From: Bog-473 sp049513455
Lineage (GTDB): Bacteria; Actinomycetota; Acidimicrobiia; Acidimicrobiales; RAAP-2
NCBI GenBank assembly: GCA_049513455.1
Contig: JBEKWB010000015.1
Span: 6,059-70,058, forward strand
Direction of reading: 5' to 3'
Length of the DNA: 64,000 nucleotides
Both the position numbers and the translations under genes were made by a program. The stretch's first letter is position 1. Each line of letters starts with the position of its first letter. The notes under the pieces are model-generated. The model was not told where the DNA came from. It saw nothing but the letters and a program-made list of their open reading frames with translations, and did no database searches. Of the stretch, positions 26,234 through 35,006 are shown piece after piece.

Positions 26234-27613
26234 TTACAAGGAGTTCAGCTGCGCCACCTGCGCTGCGGACAGCGGGACGACGTTCTTGGGGTTGCAGTTC
26301 CAGATGGACTGCGTGGGATCGGTGAGCTTCTTGTCGTAGACGATCCCCTTGGTCGTCAACTGGAGCATGGCGAAACACGGGGAAGGTTGTGGGTTCTCGT
26401 TGGAGAGCGTCAACTTGGCGATGGGTGCCTCTATGCCCCCGGCGTCCCAGCTCTTTGTGTCGGCGGCGTGGGTCAGCACGCAGCTCACCGTGAGGTTGCT
26501 GGCGCCGCAGGCCGAGGCCGCCTTGGCCCACAGCAGCCACGCCTCGGCCGATTCCTCGTCGTCGAAGTCGATGGTGTCGCCCTTGGAGTATTTGTGCATG
26601 GTGGTGACCAGCTCTTCGGTCGAGGGGTTCTGCGAGGCCTGCGCGACGGGCCACCACTGCGTCTCGACGTAAACGGGGGGCAGGCTGGGGTTGGCCGCCA
26701 CGGCCTGCTGCGTCTGGGTGTTGTCGAACTGGACTCCCAGCAAAACGAAGGCGGGGTGATACCCGGCAGTGGCCATCGCCTGGGCGAAGGGGGTGAAGTT
26801 ACCGCTGTCGGCGGGCCACAGGGCCTGGACCCCCTTTTGCTGGTACTGCTCGACGTAGGGCGCCCAGTTCTCCACCGAAGTCGGGGGCTCGGGGAAGTCC
26901 ACGACCTTCCAACCCTGTGCCTCGGCGCCGAACTCGTACTTTGTTTCGGACTGGAGGATGGAGGGGGAGTCTTCCGCACCCATGCCGGCTTCCTTGACCG
27001 CTTTCGGGTAGGCCTTGGCCAAAGCCCCGAACCATCCCGAGGAAATGGAGTCCACGTTGAGCCCGGTCGGGTCGACCTGGTCGGTGGCAAGATCGGAGGC
27101 GTTCGAGACGACGTAGCCGCTGAGATTTCCCAGCCCGCACTTCTCACGGATGGGCACGGACGGCTGGTCGAGGGCCATGCCACCACCGACGGCCATGAAG
27201 TCGCTCTGGCAGGCCGCCGTCGCTTGCTGCGCCGCGTTGAACAGCGCGGCGTCGCGGTTGTCGATCACGATTTTGCGGCCGTTGATGCCCCCCGCCGCGT
27301 TGCACCAGTCCGCGAACGCGGTGGCCTGCTGGACGAATTCGATCTCGAGTCCGGGGACAATGGTGTTGGAGGCGTCGTTGAACACGGCGATGTTGATGGT
27401 CTTGTCGCCCACACCGCGCACCGAGGAGGCGCCGCCCGGACCCGGTTCGCAAATTTTGCCGACCCCGGGCCACACGCCGCTCGAACTCGACGCCGAGGTC
27501 GCCGCCGCAGCGGTCGTCGACGAGGCTGCGACATAGGTCCCGGCGATCATCATGGTCGCCAGGGCCAGCGGCAGTAGGGACTTTCGAAGCTGGATCAGCC
27601 CTTTGCAGAACAT
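26234..27613 (-). CDS. Secreted ABC-type substrate-binding protein (orphan, copy 1)
   Basis: A 459-residue periplasmic-binding-protein type I protein with a signal peptide: basic start then LLPLALATMMIAGTYVAAS and a small-residue region ending near AAAATSA. No lipobox Cys, so it is probably released or wall-held. The mature part has eight Cys (in KICEP, DWCN, ACQSD, EKCG, SACGA, VSCVL, PCFAM, WNCNP), all conserved in the near-identical paralogue at 39494-40897, implying disulfides. Start ATG 27613 stands seven bases after a GGGGGG site; ATG 27619 is possible. No permease or ATPase gene is in the window. A TTGTnCGGACAA site lies 79 bases upstream. Ligand unknown, presumably the cluster substrate. 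Confidence 0.86.
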   Translation of the reverse strand: MFCKGLIQLRKSLLPLALATMMIAGTYVAASSTTAAAATSASSSSGVWPGVGKICEPGPGGASSVRGVGDKTINIAVFNDASNTIVPGLEIEFVQQATAFADWCNAAGGINGRKIVIDNRDAALFNAAQQATAACQSDFMAVGGGMALDQPSVPIREKCGLGNLSGYVVSNASDLATDQVDPTGLNVDSISSGWFGALAKAYPKAVKEAGMGAEDSPSILQSETKYEFGAEAQGWKVVDFPEPPTSVENWAPYVEQYQQKGVQALWPADSGNFTPFAQAMATAGYHPAFVLLGVQFDNTQTQQAVAANPSLPPVYVETQWWPVAQASQNPSTEELVTTMHKYSKGDTIDFDDEESAEAWLLWAKAASACGASNLTVSCVLTHAADTKSWDAGGIEAPIAKLTLSNENPQPSPCFAMLQLTTKGIVYDKKLTDPTQSIWNCNPKNVVPLSAAQVAQLNSL

Positions 27614-27691
27614 CCTCATACCCCCCTTTGTGATCGGATCGGTAACCCGGCCTGAGATCGGCTGCAGCATCGTAGCTGACCGCGCCGCTAC

Positions 27692-27703
27692 TTGTCCGTA
27701 CAG
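27692..27703 (-). promoter_or_regulatory. TTGTnCGGACAA site a
   Basis: Reading CTGTACGGACAAGTAG on the minus strand, 79 bases before the binding-protein start at 27613. The CGGACAAGTAG tail is identical to the one at 46050-46060 and 59505-59515. Confidence 0.6.
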
Positions 27704-27784
27704 CGGAACCTCGTCCCTGTTGCCTTCCCGTGCTCGCGCGCTCGTGCGGTCGTGGGATCGGTCGATGGTTCGCTCCTCAGTCAC

Positions 27785-28798
27785 TCATGCCGCCGACGGC
27801 GAGAGACCGGCCATAGCCTCACCGAGGTCGACACCGGTCGGGATGACCGCGAGGAGGGCCGGGATCGTGACGCCGTTTTCCATGTAAGGCCTTATCTTGG
27901 CGCGGCAGTCGGCGTACGAGCCGTGGACGACCAGGTCGTCGACCACCTCGTCGGGGATGGCGGCCAGCGCCCCCTTGCGATCGCCGGCGGCCCAGGCGTC
28001 CCACATGGGCTGGAGCGCCGGACCCCGCCCGAGCCAGCGGTGGAACTCGGCGTAGGCGGGGACGTTCAAGTAGGTGGTGATCAGCCGGCGGCCCACCGTC
28101 CGGGCCAGCTCGGCGTCGTCGGAGGGCACCACGAAGATCCGGGCGACGACTTCGTGTCCCGACCCGCCCGCCTTCTCGACCTCGGCCACCGACTGGCGGA
28201 CGTCTTCGGCACTGAGCCAGTTGAGGATCACGCCGTCGGCCTCCTTGCCCGCGAGGTGGAGCATTCCTGGTCGGAGAGCGGCCAGGTAGATGTCGGGTTG
28301 CTGTTCGGGCACGCGCGCAAGGCGGAAGCCGGTGACCGAGAACCCCTCGTAGGTCCCCGTCACTTTCTCCCCGGTGAGCGCCTGGCGCAAGAACCGCAGG
28401 GTGTCGCGCACCCGGCGGTAAGGATTCTCGAAGACGAGGCCGTTCCAGTTGGCCACTATGACTTCGGAGGAGGTACCGAGCCCGAAGGCGAACCGTCCCG
28501 GTGCGGCATCGGCGAGAGAGGCGACGCTCTGGGCCAGCAGGGCCGGACCACGCGTGTACGCGGGGGTGATGGCGACACCGAGTTGCAGCGAGGGCTCCCA
28601 GGCGGCGGCGAGGGCCAGGGGCGTGAAGCCGTCGGCGCCGTCGACTTCCGCCGACCACAGGTCGGTGTAACCCAGCTGGCGAAGGCGGGCGAACCATTCC
28701 TTGTGCGCGTGGAGCGGGATGTCGTCGAACGGGATCGTGATGCCGTAACGAGATCCCTTGGTCCAAGAGCCTGCGCTCGTCCCGGTGTTCTCGTTCAT
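27785..28798 (-). CDS. LLM-class (luciferase-like) oxidoreductase, probably F420-dependent
   Basis: A 337-residue luciferase-like monooxygenase-fold protein: YGITIPFDDIPLHAHKEW at the start, LGYTDLWSAEVDGADGF near 42, GRFAFGLGTSSEVIVANWNG near 100 and LAGKEADGVILNWLSAEDV near 190. In actinobacteria this branch normally uses coenzyme F420 to reduce or oxidise ketones/alcohols or acts with FMN as a monooxygenase. The start overlaps the stop of a 15-codon reading frame (28795-28842) that has the stronger ribosome site. Upstream of it is an SDR on the same strand. Confidence 0.88.
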   Translation of the reverse strand: MNENTGTSAGSWTKGSRYGITIPFDDIPLHAHKEWFARLRQLGYTDLWSAEVDGADGFTPLALAAAWEPSLQLGVAITPAYTRGPALLAQSVASLADAAPGRFAFGLGTSSEVIVANWNGLVFENPYRRVRDTLRFLRQALTGEKVTGTYEGFSVTGFRLARVPEQQPDIYLAALRPGMLHLAGKEADGVILNWLSAEDVRQSVAEVEKAGGSGHEVVARIFVVPSDDAELARTVGRRLITTYLNVPAYAEFHRWLGRGPALQPMWDAWAAGDRKGALAAIPDEVVDDLVVHGSYADCRAKIRPYMENGVTIPALLAVIPTGVDLGEAMAGLSPSAA

Positions 28799-28842
28799 AC
28801 CTCGAACCTCGTCTGGTCGGTCATTGCGGCACCTGTCAGCAT
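28795..28842 (-). CDS. Possible 15-residue leader peptide
   Basis: ATG 28842 is preceded at eight bases by AGGAGGGAG, the best ribosome site in the neighbourhood, and opens a 15-codon frame (MLTGAAMTDQTRFEV) whose stop overlaps the LLM gene start by four bases (ATGA). It may be a translated leader that couples ribosomes onto the LLM gene. It may also be the remnant of a longer gene or simply a second start signal. No homology is recognised. Confidence 0.35.
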   Translation of the reverse strand: MLTGAAMTDQTRFEV

Positions 28843-28856
28843 GTCGTTTCTCCCTC

Positions 28857-29672
28857 CTAGGACCCGTGGACGGCGCTCAGGTCGTCGCCGGCCATCGATC
28901 CGCCATCCACCACGAACTCCTGGGCGGTGCAGTAGGAGGAGTCGTCCGAGGCCAGGAACAGGGCCATGCGGGCGATCTCCATGGGCCGGGCCATCCGGGC
29001 GATCGGTTGTCCCGCACATAACAGGTCGGCCGCTGCGGCGGCGGGATAGGAGTCGACCTCGCCGCGGGCCGGGGGTACGTCGTACTCATGCCCCACCATG
29101 CCTCCCAGGGGAGTTATGACCGAACCCGGATGCAACGAATTGACCCGCACCCCGCGCGGTCCGAGCTCGATGGCGGCCGATTTGGTCAGGCCCCGTACGC
29201 CCCACTTGGAAGCGACATAGCCTCCGATCATCGACATGCCCTTCATTCCACCGGTGGAGGAGACGTTGACGATCGATCCCCGGCCTGCGTCGGCCATGGC
29301 CCGGCCGATGATCTTCATGCCGAGGAACGGCCCGACCAGGTTGATGGCGAGCACCCGTTCGAAATCGGCCAGTTCCATGTCGATGATGGGTGCCACGTGC
29401 AGGATGCCTGCGTTGTTGATCAGTACATCGGGGACGCCGAAAGCGGAGACCGTTTCGTCGAGGAGATGTCGCCAGGCCGATTCGTCGCGGACATCGGTGT
29501 GCACGAAACGACCCGACGGGCCCAAGGAGTCGGCAACCTCCTGCCCCTCTGCGTCGAGAAGGTCGGCAATCACCACCCGAGCGCCTTCGTCGGCGAGCAA
29601 CTTTGCTTCTGCCTTGCCCATGCCGCGGGCTGCCCCGGTGACAATGGCGACCCGTCCGTCCACTCGACCCAC
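28857..29672 (-). CDS. Short-chain dehydrogenase/reductase
   Basis: A 271-residue classical SDR: VTGAARGMGKAEA at the nucleotide site, LINNAGIL near 85, NVSSTGG with catalytic Ser near 135, YVASKWG (YxxxK) near 150 and a C-terminal CTAQEFVVDGGSMAG. Relatives oxidise ring hydroxyls (3-alpha/20-beta-hydroxysteroid dehydrogenase-like). GTG 29672 follows a GGAGGGGG site; the longer frame adds an Arg-rich stretch unlike any SDR. First gene of a unit with the leader frame and LLM gene. Its 167-base upstream gap carries no TTGTnCGGACAA site but a tandem (A)TTCATTC element near 29720-29752. Confidence 0.9.
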   Translation of the reverse strand: MGRVDGRVAIVTGAARGMGKAEAKLLADEGARVVIADLLDAEGQEVADSLGPSGRFVHTDVRDESAWRHLLDETVSAFGVPDVLINNAGILHVAPIIDMELADFERVLAINLVGPFLGMKIIGRAMADAGRGSIVNVSSTGGMKGMSMIGGYVASKWGVRGLTKSAAIELGPRGVRVNSLHPGSVITPLGGMVGHEYDVPPARGEVDSYPAAAAADLLCAGQPIARMARPMEIARMALFLASDDSSYCTAQEFVVDGGSMAGDDLSAVHGS

Positions 29673-29839
29673 GTCTGCCCCCTCCGACCTTACGCCCGGG
29701 TGGGCTCTCGCCACCCGAAGCAATATGAATGGATGTTTACCGAATGAATATCTACCACGACGTCGACGACGCTTCAATGTCTCCGTTCCGGGTGCGTCCG
29801 TCATCACCACTCAGGGGCTCGTACCCCGAAGTGGGGGTG

Positions 29840-31054
29840 TCACGCGACGATGCCGCCGTCGACGAGCGCCTCCCAGCCCTCGTTGGTCACGCCGAGGAGT
29901 GATTGGAGGATGTCGCGGGTGTCGTGACCGAAGTCCGGTGCCGGTCCGATAGGTCGCTCACCGACACCGTCGACCGCAATCCGCCATGGCAGCTTCGGAA
30001 GGATCGCCGGGCCGAGCTCGGTGTGGGTCACCTCCCCCAAGAAGTCGTCGGCGACCAGCTGCTGATCGGCCAGCAGGTCCTCGGCCGTGCGCACCGGCGC
30101 GGCCGCCACGCCGACCCCTTGCAGCGCCGAGGCCAGTTCGCCCGCATCGTGCCCGGGCGTCACGCTCGCGATCGCCTCGTCGAGTGCCGTCCGGTTCTGC
30201 CACCGCAGCTCGAGCGACGCAAACCGTGGATCGTCGGCCAGTCCAGCCAGCTCGAGCACATCGAGCAGCGCCAGCCACTGCTCGTCGTCGAATGTCGCAA
30301 CTGCCACCCAGCGATCGTTCCCGGCGCAGGGGTAGCAACCGTGCGGCGCCGCGCCGGGCTCATCATTGGCCCGCCGGGGCACGGCTTCGTCGTACAGCGC
30401 GGCATGAATTACCGGCTCGGGAGCGACTGCGATCATCGCCTCCAACATGGCGGTGTCGATGAATTCACCGTGACCGGTCTCTTCGCGTCGGTGCAGTGCT
30501 CCAAGGATGGACAGCACCGCGACCTGACCCCCGATGACGTCGGCATAGGTTCCGAAGAGCTGCTCCGGTGGCCCGTCGCGATATCCCGTCGCCGCGCTCA
30601 AGCCGCTGAAGGCATGGATGTTGGGGCCCAGCGCCTGAAAGGCTGCGAAATCACCCACGTACCCATAACCGGTGATCACCGCCATGACGATCCTCGGGTT
30701 GATCGCGCTCAGCGCCGCGTAGTCGAGGCCGAACTGTTCGAGCACGCCGGGGCGAAAATTGGCGACGACCACGTCGCTGGCGGCGACCAGGTCGCGGCAC
30801 AACTGCTGGCCCTCGGGCGTGGCGATGTCGAGGCAGCAGCTTCGTTTCATCAGGTTCGTGGCGGCGAAGACCGCGCTGTTGTTCAACGTGGGTTCGAGGT
30901 TCGCCTTCAATTGCGACAGGCGGAAGGCGTCCGGCCGTGCCGGCGACTCGATCTTGATGACCTCGGCCCCCAGGCTGCCGAGCCACATGGTGCAGTGAGG
31001 TCCCGAGACGAAGTGGGTGAAATCGATGACCCGCACACCCTCGAGTGGTAACAC
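29840..31054 (-). CDS. CaiB/BaiF-family protein with Asn at the catalytic Asp site
   Basis: A 404-residue class III CoA-transferase homologue: LEGVRVIDFTHFVSGPHCTM, GSLGAEVIKIESPARPDAFR and VVVANFRPGVLEQFGLDY. Where active members have Asp (as GFDF..Q..SG), this reads ALGPNIHAFSGLS, so the nucleophile position looks like Asn. It lies 13 bases after a second CaiB gene (31068-32207) in which the Asp is present. That layout suggests a two-subunit CoA-transferase like BbsEF, with this as the non-catalytic subunit; inference from one motif alignment by eye. GTG 31054 follows GAGGAG; the upstream extension runs into the neighbouring gene. Confidence 0.86.
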   Translation of the reverse strand: MLPLEGVRVIDFTHFVSGPHCTMWLGSLGAEVIKIESPARPDAFRLSQLKANLEPTLNNSAVFAATNLMKRSCCLDIATPEGQQLCRDLVAASDVVVANFRPGVLEQFGLDYAALSAINPRIVMAVITGYGYVGDFAAFQALGPNIHAFSGLSAATGYRDGPPEQLFGTYADVIGGQVAVLSILGALHRREETGHGEFIDTAMLEAMIAVAPEPVIHAALYDEAVPRRANDEPGAAPHGCYPCAGNDRWVAVATFDDEQWLALLDVLELAGLADDPRFASLELRWQNRTALDEAIASVTPGHDAGELASALQGVGVAAAPVRTAEDLLADQQLVADDFLGEVTHTELGPAILPKLPWRIAVDGVGERPIGPAPDFGHDTRDILQSLLGVTNEGWEALVDGGIVA

Positions 31055-31067
31055 GGACCCCAGCTCC

Positions 31068-32207
31068 TCAGTTCGACTCGGCCGGCCGCGCCGGGTACGC
31101 ACGGCGGCTCGGCAACCCGGGCATGGAAGTCGTCCTCCCGTCCACCTGCACCGGTTGCCAAAATCCCCGGGCCCCGAGGACGCCCACCGCCAGCACGTCG
31201 CCACCCTCGTTCACCGGTGCGCACGGGATCCGCCAGCCTTGGCACAGGTAGAGCAGATGTTCCTTTTCGAACTCGGCCGCCCACTCCTCCAGCCGCGGCA
31301 CGATCTTGACCCAATTGCGATACCGCAGCGCCGGTGTGGCCAGGTCCTGGTCCTCCATCCATTCCGGATGGTCGAGCAGTCCCTTCAGCGAGTCCCACTG
31401 CTGCACGCCTCCCCACGCGAGGTTGAAATAGCCGTCCTTGCACTTGAGGTTGCGATGGTCGACCATGCCGCCGGCCCCCCGGCCGAACGCGAGATCGCGC
31501 CCCATGCCGCCGCCGTAGTAGGCGAAGGTGCCGAGACTCTGCCGGTAACTGTTGACCAGGGCTTCGTGGCAGCTCACGTCGACGGTGACGACGGCAGACG
31601 CCGGGTGACGGTCGCGCGCCAAGACGGCGGCACACACGTTGATGGCAGCGACGAGACCACCCACGAAGGATCCCTGGTGGCTGCCCAGCCGCAGCGGCGC
31701 CATCGTGCGGGGATCAGCCACCAACCCCGGCACGGCATGGCCGGGACCGGCTCCATGGAAGAGGGTGAGATCCGAGGCCAGGTCGTCGCGCCGCGGGCCG
31801 CCGCGGCCGTGCGGCGTGACCGATGCCACAATCGGAACCGGGTGATCGCCGACTGAGGTGACATCGATTCCGGCGGTGGCCAGCAACGGCTCGCGGAAGT
31901 CTTCTACCACCACGTCGACGCCGGATACCAACTCCGCCAGCGCGGCGCGACCGGCGGGCCCCGACAGGTCGATGGGCCGCCTCTCTTTTGCGCGGCCCAG
32001 GTAGTCGCGGTAGATCTCGGAGTCACTCAGCCGTGCGTCGAGAAACGCCGATGCCGCGCCATCAGGTCCATCCACGATCTCCACGCGTACGACGTCGGCC
32101 CCCATCCGCTCCAGAGTGGCGGCGCAGAACGCGGCGCTCAGCGACTGCGAACAGTCGAGCACCTTTACCCCCACGAGGGAACCGTCGGTCGCGGGCACAG
32201 TCGCCAT
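31068..32207 (-). CDS. CaiB/BaiF-family CoA-transferase (partner subunit)
   Basis: A 379-residue CaiB/BaiF protein, divergent in sequence: LVGVKVLDCSQSLSAAFCAA, ERMGADVVRVEIVDGPDG and VVVEDFREPLLATAGIDV. The catalytic Asp candidate is in RRDDLASDLTLFHGAGP near 155. C-terminal GWRIPCAPVNEGGDVLAV is typical of the closing domain. ATG 32207 fits the family start. First gene of a pair with 29840-31054. The start lies 92 bases from the TTGTACGGACAA site at 32299-32310, which it may share with the divergent gene at 32366. Confidence 0.85.
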   Translation of the reverse strand: MATVPATDGSLVGVKVLDCSQSLSAAFCAATLERMGADVVRVEIVDGPDGAASAFLDARLSDSEIYRDYLGRAKERRPIDLSGPAGRAALAELVSGVDVVVEDFREPLLATAGIDVTSVGDHPVPIVASVTPHGRGGPRRDDLASDLTLFHGAGPGHAVPGLVADPRTMAPLRLGSHQGSFVGGLVAAINVCAAVLARDRHPASAVVTVDVSCHEALVNSYRQSLGTFAYYGGGMGRDLAFGRGAGGMVDHRNLKCKDGYFNLAWGGVQQWDSLKGLLDHPEWMEDQDLATPALRYRNWVKIVPRLEEWAAEFEKEHLLYLCQGWRIPCAPVNEGGDVLAVGVLGARGFWQPVQVDGRTTSMPGLPSRRAYPARPAESN

Positions 32208-32298
32208 TGCGGCACGACACTGCCACGGCGCACCTCGTGTCCGCAATCGACGACGCGCGTTCTTGCGCCTGGCCGGCCTGCCCTCCTATGGTGCAGTC

Positions 32299-32310
32299 TT
32301 GTACGGACAA
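32299..32310 (+). promoter_or_regulatory. TTGTnCGGACAA site b
   Basis: TTGTACGGACAACTGT, 55 bases before the VOC-like gene at 32366 and 91 bases from the divergent CaiB pair. Arms TTGT/ACAA are perfect. Confidence 0.65.
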
Positions 32311-32365
32311 CTGTGAGCCGGTCGGATGGACGGCTCGACCCGCGGAGCGCACGCAGGGGGTGCAG

Positions 32366-33388
32366 ATGGCGAAATGGTTCGATCGATACTACGGCCCCGA
32401 CCTCGTGGTCGGCGGGCCGGAGTCCGCCCAACGGACCCTGGAGGAGAAGCTCGGCATTCCCGCAGGCCAGAGCATGCGGATGACCATACATGGCGTCGGT
32501 TTGACGGTGGCGTACCTGGCCGTGAACGAGGACGAGTCGCTCAGCTCCTCGTGCATTCAGCTGATGGGGATCAAGCCGCTGGCGCACGACGAACCGCAGG
32601 GCGAAATCGGCCGCGACGTACGCAACATGCTGCTCGCCTACATCACGGCGCAGCGAATGGATCGCCCCATCGTCACCCACGTGCAGGCGCTGTCGGCTCC
32701 GACCGAGGACGACATCGGCGCGATCACCGAAATGCTCAAGTCGCGCGGCGTCCCTCACCTGTGCCGCATGAAGAATGTCTACATCGGGCTCGTCCAGGAG
32801 GACAATGGCCGGATCCACTATGACCCGAGCGCCGATGCCGGCACATACCTCGAATGGGCGCCGACCGTGCAGACCGACTTTCCCGGCTTCGTCCTGCCCA
32901 CGTACTTGCCGGAGAACCCAGAGGTGGCGGAGGTGGCGCCGGGATCCATGGTCGGGGTCATCGCCCGGACCCAGATCGTACACAGCGCCCAGGCGGTGAT
33001 CGATCGATTCCAGTGGATGCTCGACTGGCCCGAGGACGGTGACATCGAGTACGTCAAGGGTGACGGGCAGCGATCCATCGTGATCAAGCCGATCAACGGG
33101 CTTAGCGCGGTCTGGGAGTTTGTGGAGCCGACCCGTCCCGACAGCCGGGCCGGCCAGGTTCTCGAGCGCTACGGCGAAGGTCCGTGGACGATCCGCATCG
33201 GAGTGCACGGGCTGGACGCCAAGCTCGGCGACCTCGAGTCGCGCGGGACACGGTGGAGCGAAATCGGCGAGGGGCCCAAGGGGGCACGTCGGGTGGCGGT
33301 CAACCGTTGGGACCTCCGCGGCATCCCGATCGAACTCGAGGAGGTGCCAGTCGTCTACCGGGGCATCAGCCAGGGACGGACGGCCTGA
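32366..33388 (+). CDS. VOC-like protein of unknown function
   Basis: A 340-residue protein with weak glyoxalase/VOC character. The clearest part is the C-terminal module: IRIGVHGLDAKLGDLESRGT followed by RRVAVNRWDLRGIPIELEEV, which has the shape of a last VOC strand ending in the Glu metal ligand. The N-terminal part (FDRYYGPDLVVGGPESAQRT) is unfamiliar. The ATG at 32366 is preceded by CAGGGGG; the longer frame upstream crosses a regulatory site and was rejected. It heads an operon with two SDR genes (2 and 45 bases apart). Like 24071-24952 it accompanies an SDR, so the two may play similar roles. Reaction unknown. Confidence 0.65.
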   Translation: MAKWFDRYYGPDLVVGGPESAQRTLEEKLGIPAGQSMRMTIHGVGLTVAYLAVNEDESLSSSCIQLMGIKPLAHDEPQGEIGRDVRNMLLAYITAQRMDRPIVTHVQALSAPTEDDIGAITEMLKSRGVPHLCRMKNVYIGLVQEDNGRIHYDPSADAGTYLEWAPTVQTDFPGFVLPTYLPENPEVAEVAPGSMVGVIARTQIVHSAQAVIDRFQWMLDWPEDGDIEYVKGDGQRSIVIKPINGLSAVWEFVEPTRPDSRAGQVLERYGEGPWTIRIGVHGLDAKLGDLESRGTRWSEIGEGPKGARRVAVNRWDLRGIPIELEEVPVVYRGISQGRTA

Positions 33389-33390
33389 CC

Positions 33391-34176
33391 ATGGCGGGTG
33401 ATCCCTTCGACCTCACCGGCCGGCGCGCGCTGGTGACCGGGGCCGCGAGCGGCATCGGTCGTCAGACCGCAATCCGCTTCGCGGGTGCTGGTGCCGAGGT
33501 GGTCTGTGTCGACGTCGACGGGGCCGGCGCCCAGGTGACGGCACAAATGATCGAGTCGGCCGGAGGCCGGGCGACTGCGGTCGCACTCGACGTATCCGAC
33601 CGGAACCGAGTCTTCGAGGTGATCGCTGGCGCCCCCCCGCTGCACATCCTGTGCAACGTGGCCGGGATTCTCCGGCACGCCGTCGCCGCCGAGTTGACCG
33701 AGACCGACCTCGACGGAGTCCTGGCCATAAACCTCAAGGGGACGTTGTTCTGTGCCCAGGCCGCCTACGAAGGGATGCGGAAGACCGGCAACGCCAGTGT
33801 GATCAATCTCGCGTCGGCGGCGATCGATGTCATCGCGCCGGGCCTCGGCGCCTATGCGATGTCGAAGGCCGCCATCACCCAGTTGACGCGGACGCTGGCC
33901 ACCGAGTGGGCCCCTGACGGTATCCGGGTCAACGCGGTCGCCCCGGGCTTTGTCGACACCGCCATGACCACGCACTCCTACCGCGATGCAAGTGGTCGGA
34001 TCGACGAGGCGGGCCGGGCGGACTATCTCGCCAAAATGCGCGACTTCACGCCGCTCGGCATCGCCGCCGAGGCTGACGACATCGCAACGACGATCTGGTT
34101 CCTGGCGGCGGATGCCAGCCGCTACATGACCGGGCAGATCCTGCGCCCCAATGGCGGTATCGCCATGCCCTGGTGA
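33391..34176 (+). CDS. Short-chain dehydrogenase/reductase
   Basis: A 261-residue classical SDR: ALVTGAASGIGRQT near residue 13, LCNVAGIL near 85 (in place of NNAG), NLASAA with Ser near 135, YAMSKAA near 150, and C-terminal YMTGQILRPNGGIAMPW. ATG 33391 is two bases after the previous stop; no separate ribosome site is obvious, so translation is probably coupled. Likely a hydroxy/keto oxidoreductase acting on a CoA ester or ring substrate. Confidence 0.9.
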   Translation: MAGDPFDLTGRRALVTGAASGIGRQTAIRFAGAGAEVVCVDVDGAGAQVTAQMIESAGGRATAVALDVSDRNRVFEVIAGAPPLHILCNVAGILRHAVAAELTETDLDGVLAINLKGTLFCAQAAYEGMRKTGNASVINLASAAIDVIAPGLGAYAMSKAAITQLTRTLATEWAPDGIRVNAVAPGFVDTAMTTHSYRDASGRIDEAGRADYLAKMRDFTPLGIAAEADDIATTIWFLAADASRYMTGQILRPNGGIAMPW

Positions 34177-34221
34177 CCACCGTAGTGCCGTCGTGATACA
34201 GGCCCCGAACAGGGAGAATCG

Positions 34222-34995
34222 ATGAACGGATTGCAGGGCAAGGTCGGCCTCGTCGTCGGGGGGGCCAGCGGGGTCGGTCGGGCGACCTCTATTCGGTTGG
34301 CCGAGGAGGGCGCCAAGGTCGTTGTCGGCGACATCAACGAGCCCGGAGCGGAGGCCGTGGCCAACGAGATCCGGGCCGCCGGCGGGGACGCCGAGTCGTG
34401 CCGGGTCGACCTGCGCCGGGAGGACGACGTCAAAGCGCTCGTTGCCTTTACGATCGAGAAATTCGGCCGGGTCGATCTTCTGCACAACGTCGCTTACAAC
34501 CCGGTGCATGTCACCACGAAGGATTTCGACATCACCACCACGGAGCTCGACGACTACGACGAGATGCACGCGGTGACCCTGCGCGGCTACGTCCTCACCT
34601 GTCGCGAGGTCATCCCGCACATGGTGGCACAGGGTGGCGGCGCCATCGTCAACACCTCCTCGCTCGCCGCCCTCCGCTCCCTACCGACCGGCTTGCGGTT
34701 CTCGTACTCGATTGCGAAGAGCGGTCTCGGTCCGCTGTCGCAGCACATCGCCGTTCGCTACGGCAAGCAGGGTGTGCGCGCCAACACGGCCGCTCTCGGC
34801 ATGGTCGTCTCGGAGAGCTTCAAGGCGACAATGAGCCCGGACCGGGTCCAGACGTCCGCCGACTCGGTCCTCGTGCCCAATCCGGGAGTGCCCGAGGACA
34901 TCGCGGCGGCGATCGTGTTCCTCTTGTCCGACGATGCCCGCTATATCACTGGACAGACGATCAATATCGACGGCGGTTCATCGGCCCGGCTCTGA
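34222..34995 (+). CDS. Short-chain dehydrogenase/reductase (HNVA subtype)
   Basis: A 257-residue SDR, GGASGVGRAT at the nucleotide site, YSIAKSG as YxxxK near 158 and C-terminal YITGQTINIDGGSSARL. The usual NNAG is LLHNVA. A clear paralogue of 46189-46962, which shares the opening MNGL(Q/R)GKV and the same ending. GGGAGA precedes the ATG. Third gene of the VOC-like/SDR/SDR operon; convergent with the ACAD pair at 35007. Confidence 0.9.
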   Translation: MNGLQGKVGLVVGGASGVGRATSIRLAEEGAKVVVGDINEPGAEAVANEIRAAGGDAESCRVDLRREDDVKALVAFTIEKFGRVDLLHNVAYNPVHVTTKDFDITTTELDDYDEMHAVTLRGYVLTCREVIPHMVAQGGGAIVNTSSLAALRSLPTGLRFSYSIAKSGLGPLSQHIAVRYGKQGVRANTAALGMVVSESFKATMSPDRVQTSADSVLVPNPGVPEDIAAAIVFLLSDDARYITGQTINIDGGSSARL

Positions 34996-35006
34996 TCCGG
35001 CTTGCC

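Noticed and set aside
24960..27577. An 843-codon plus-strand open frame
   Set aside because: It is antisense to a CoA-transferase and a binding protein with clear motifs; long antisense frames are common in GC-rich DNA.
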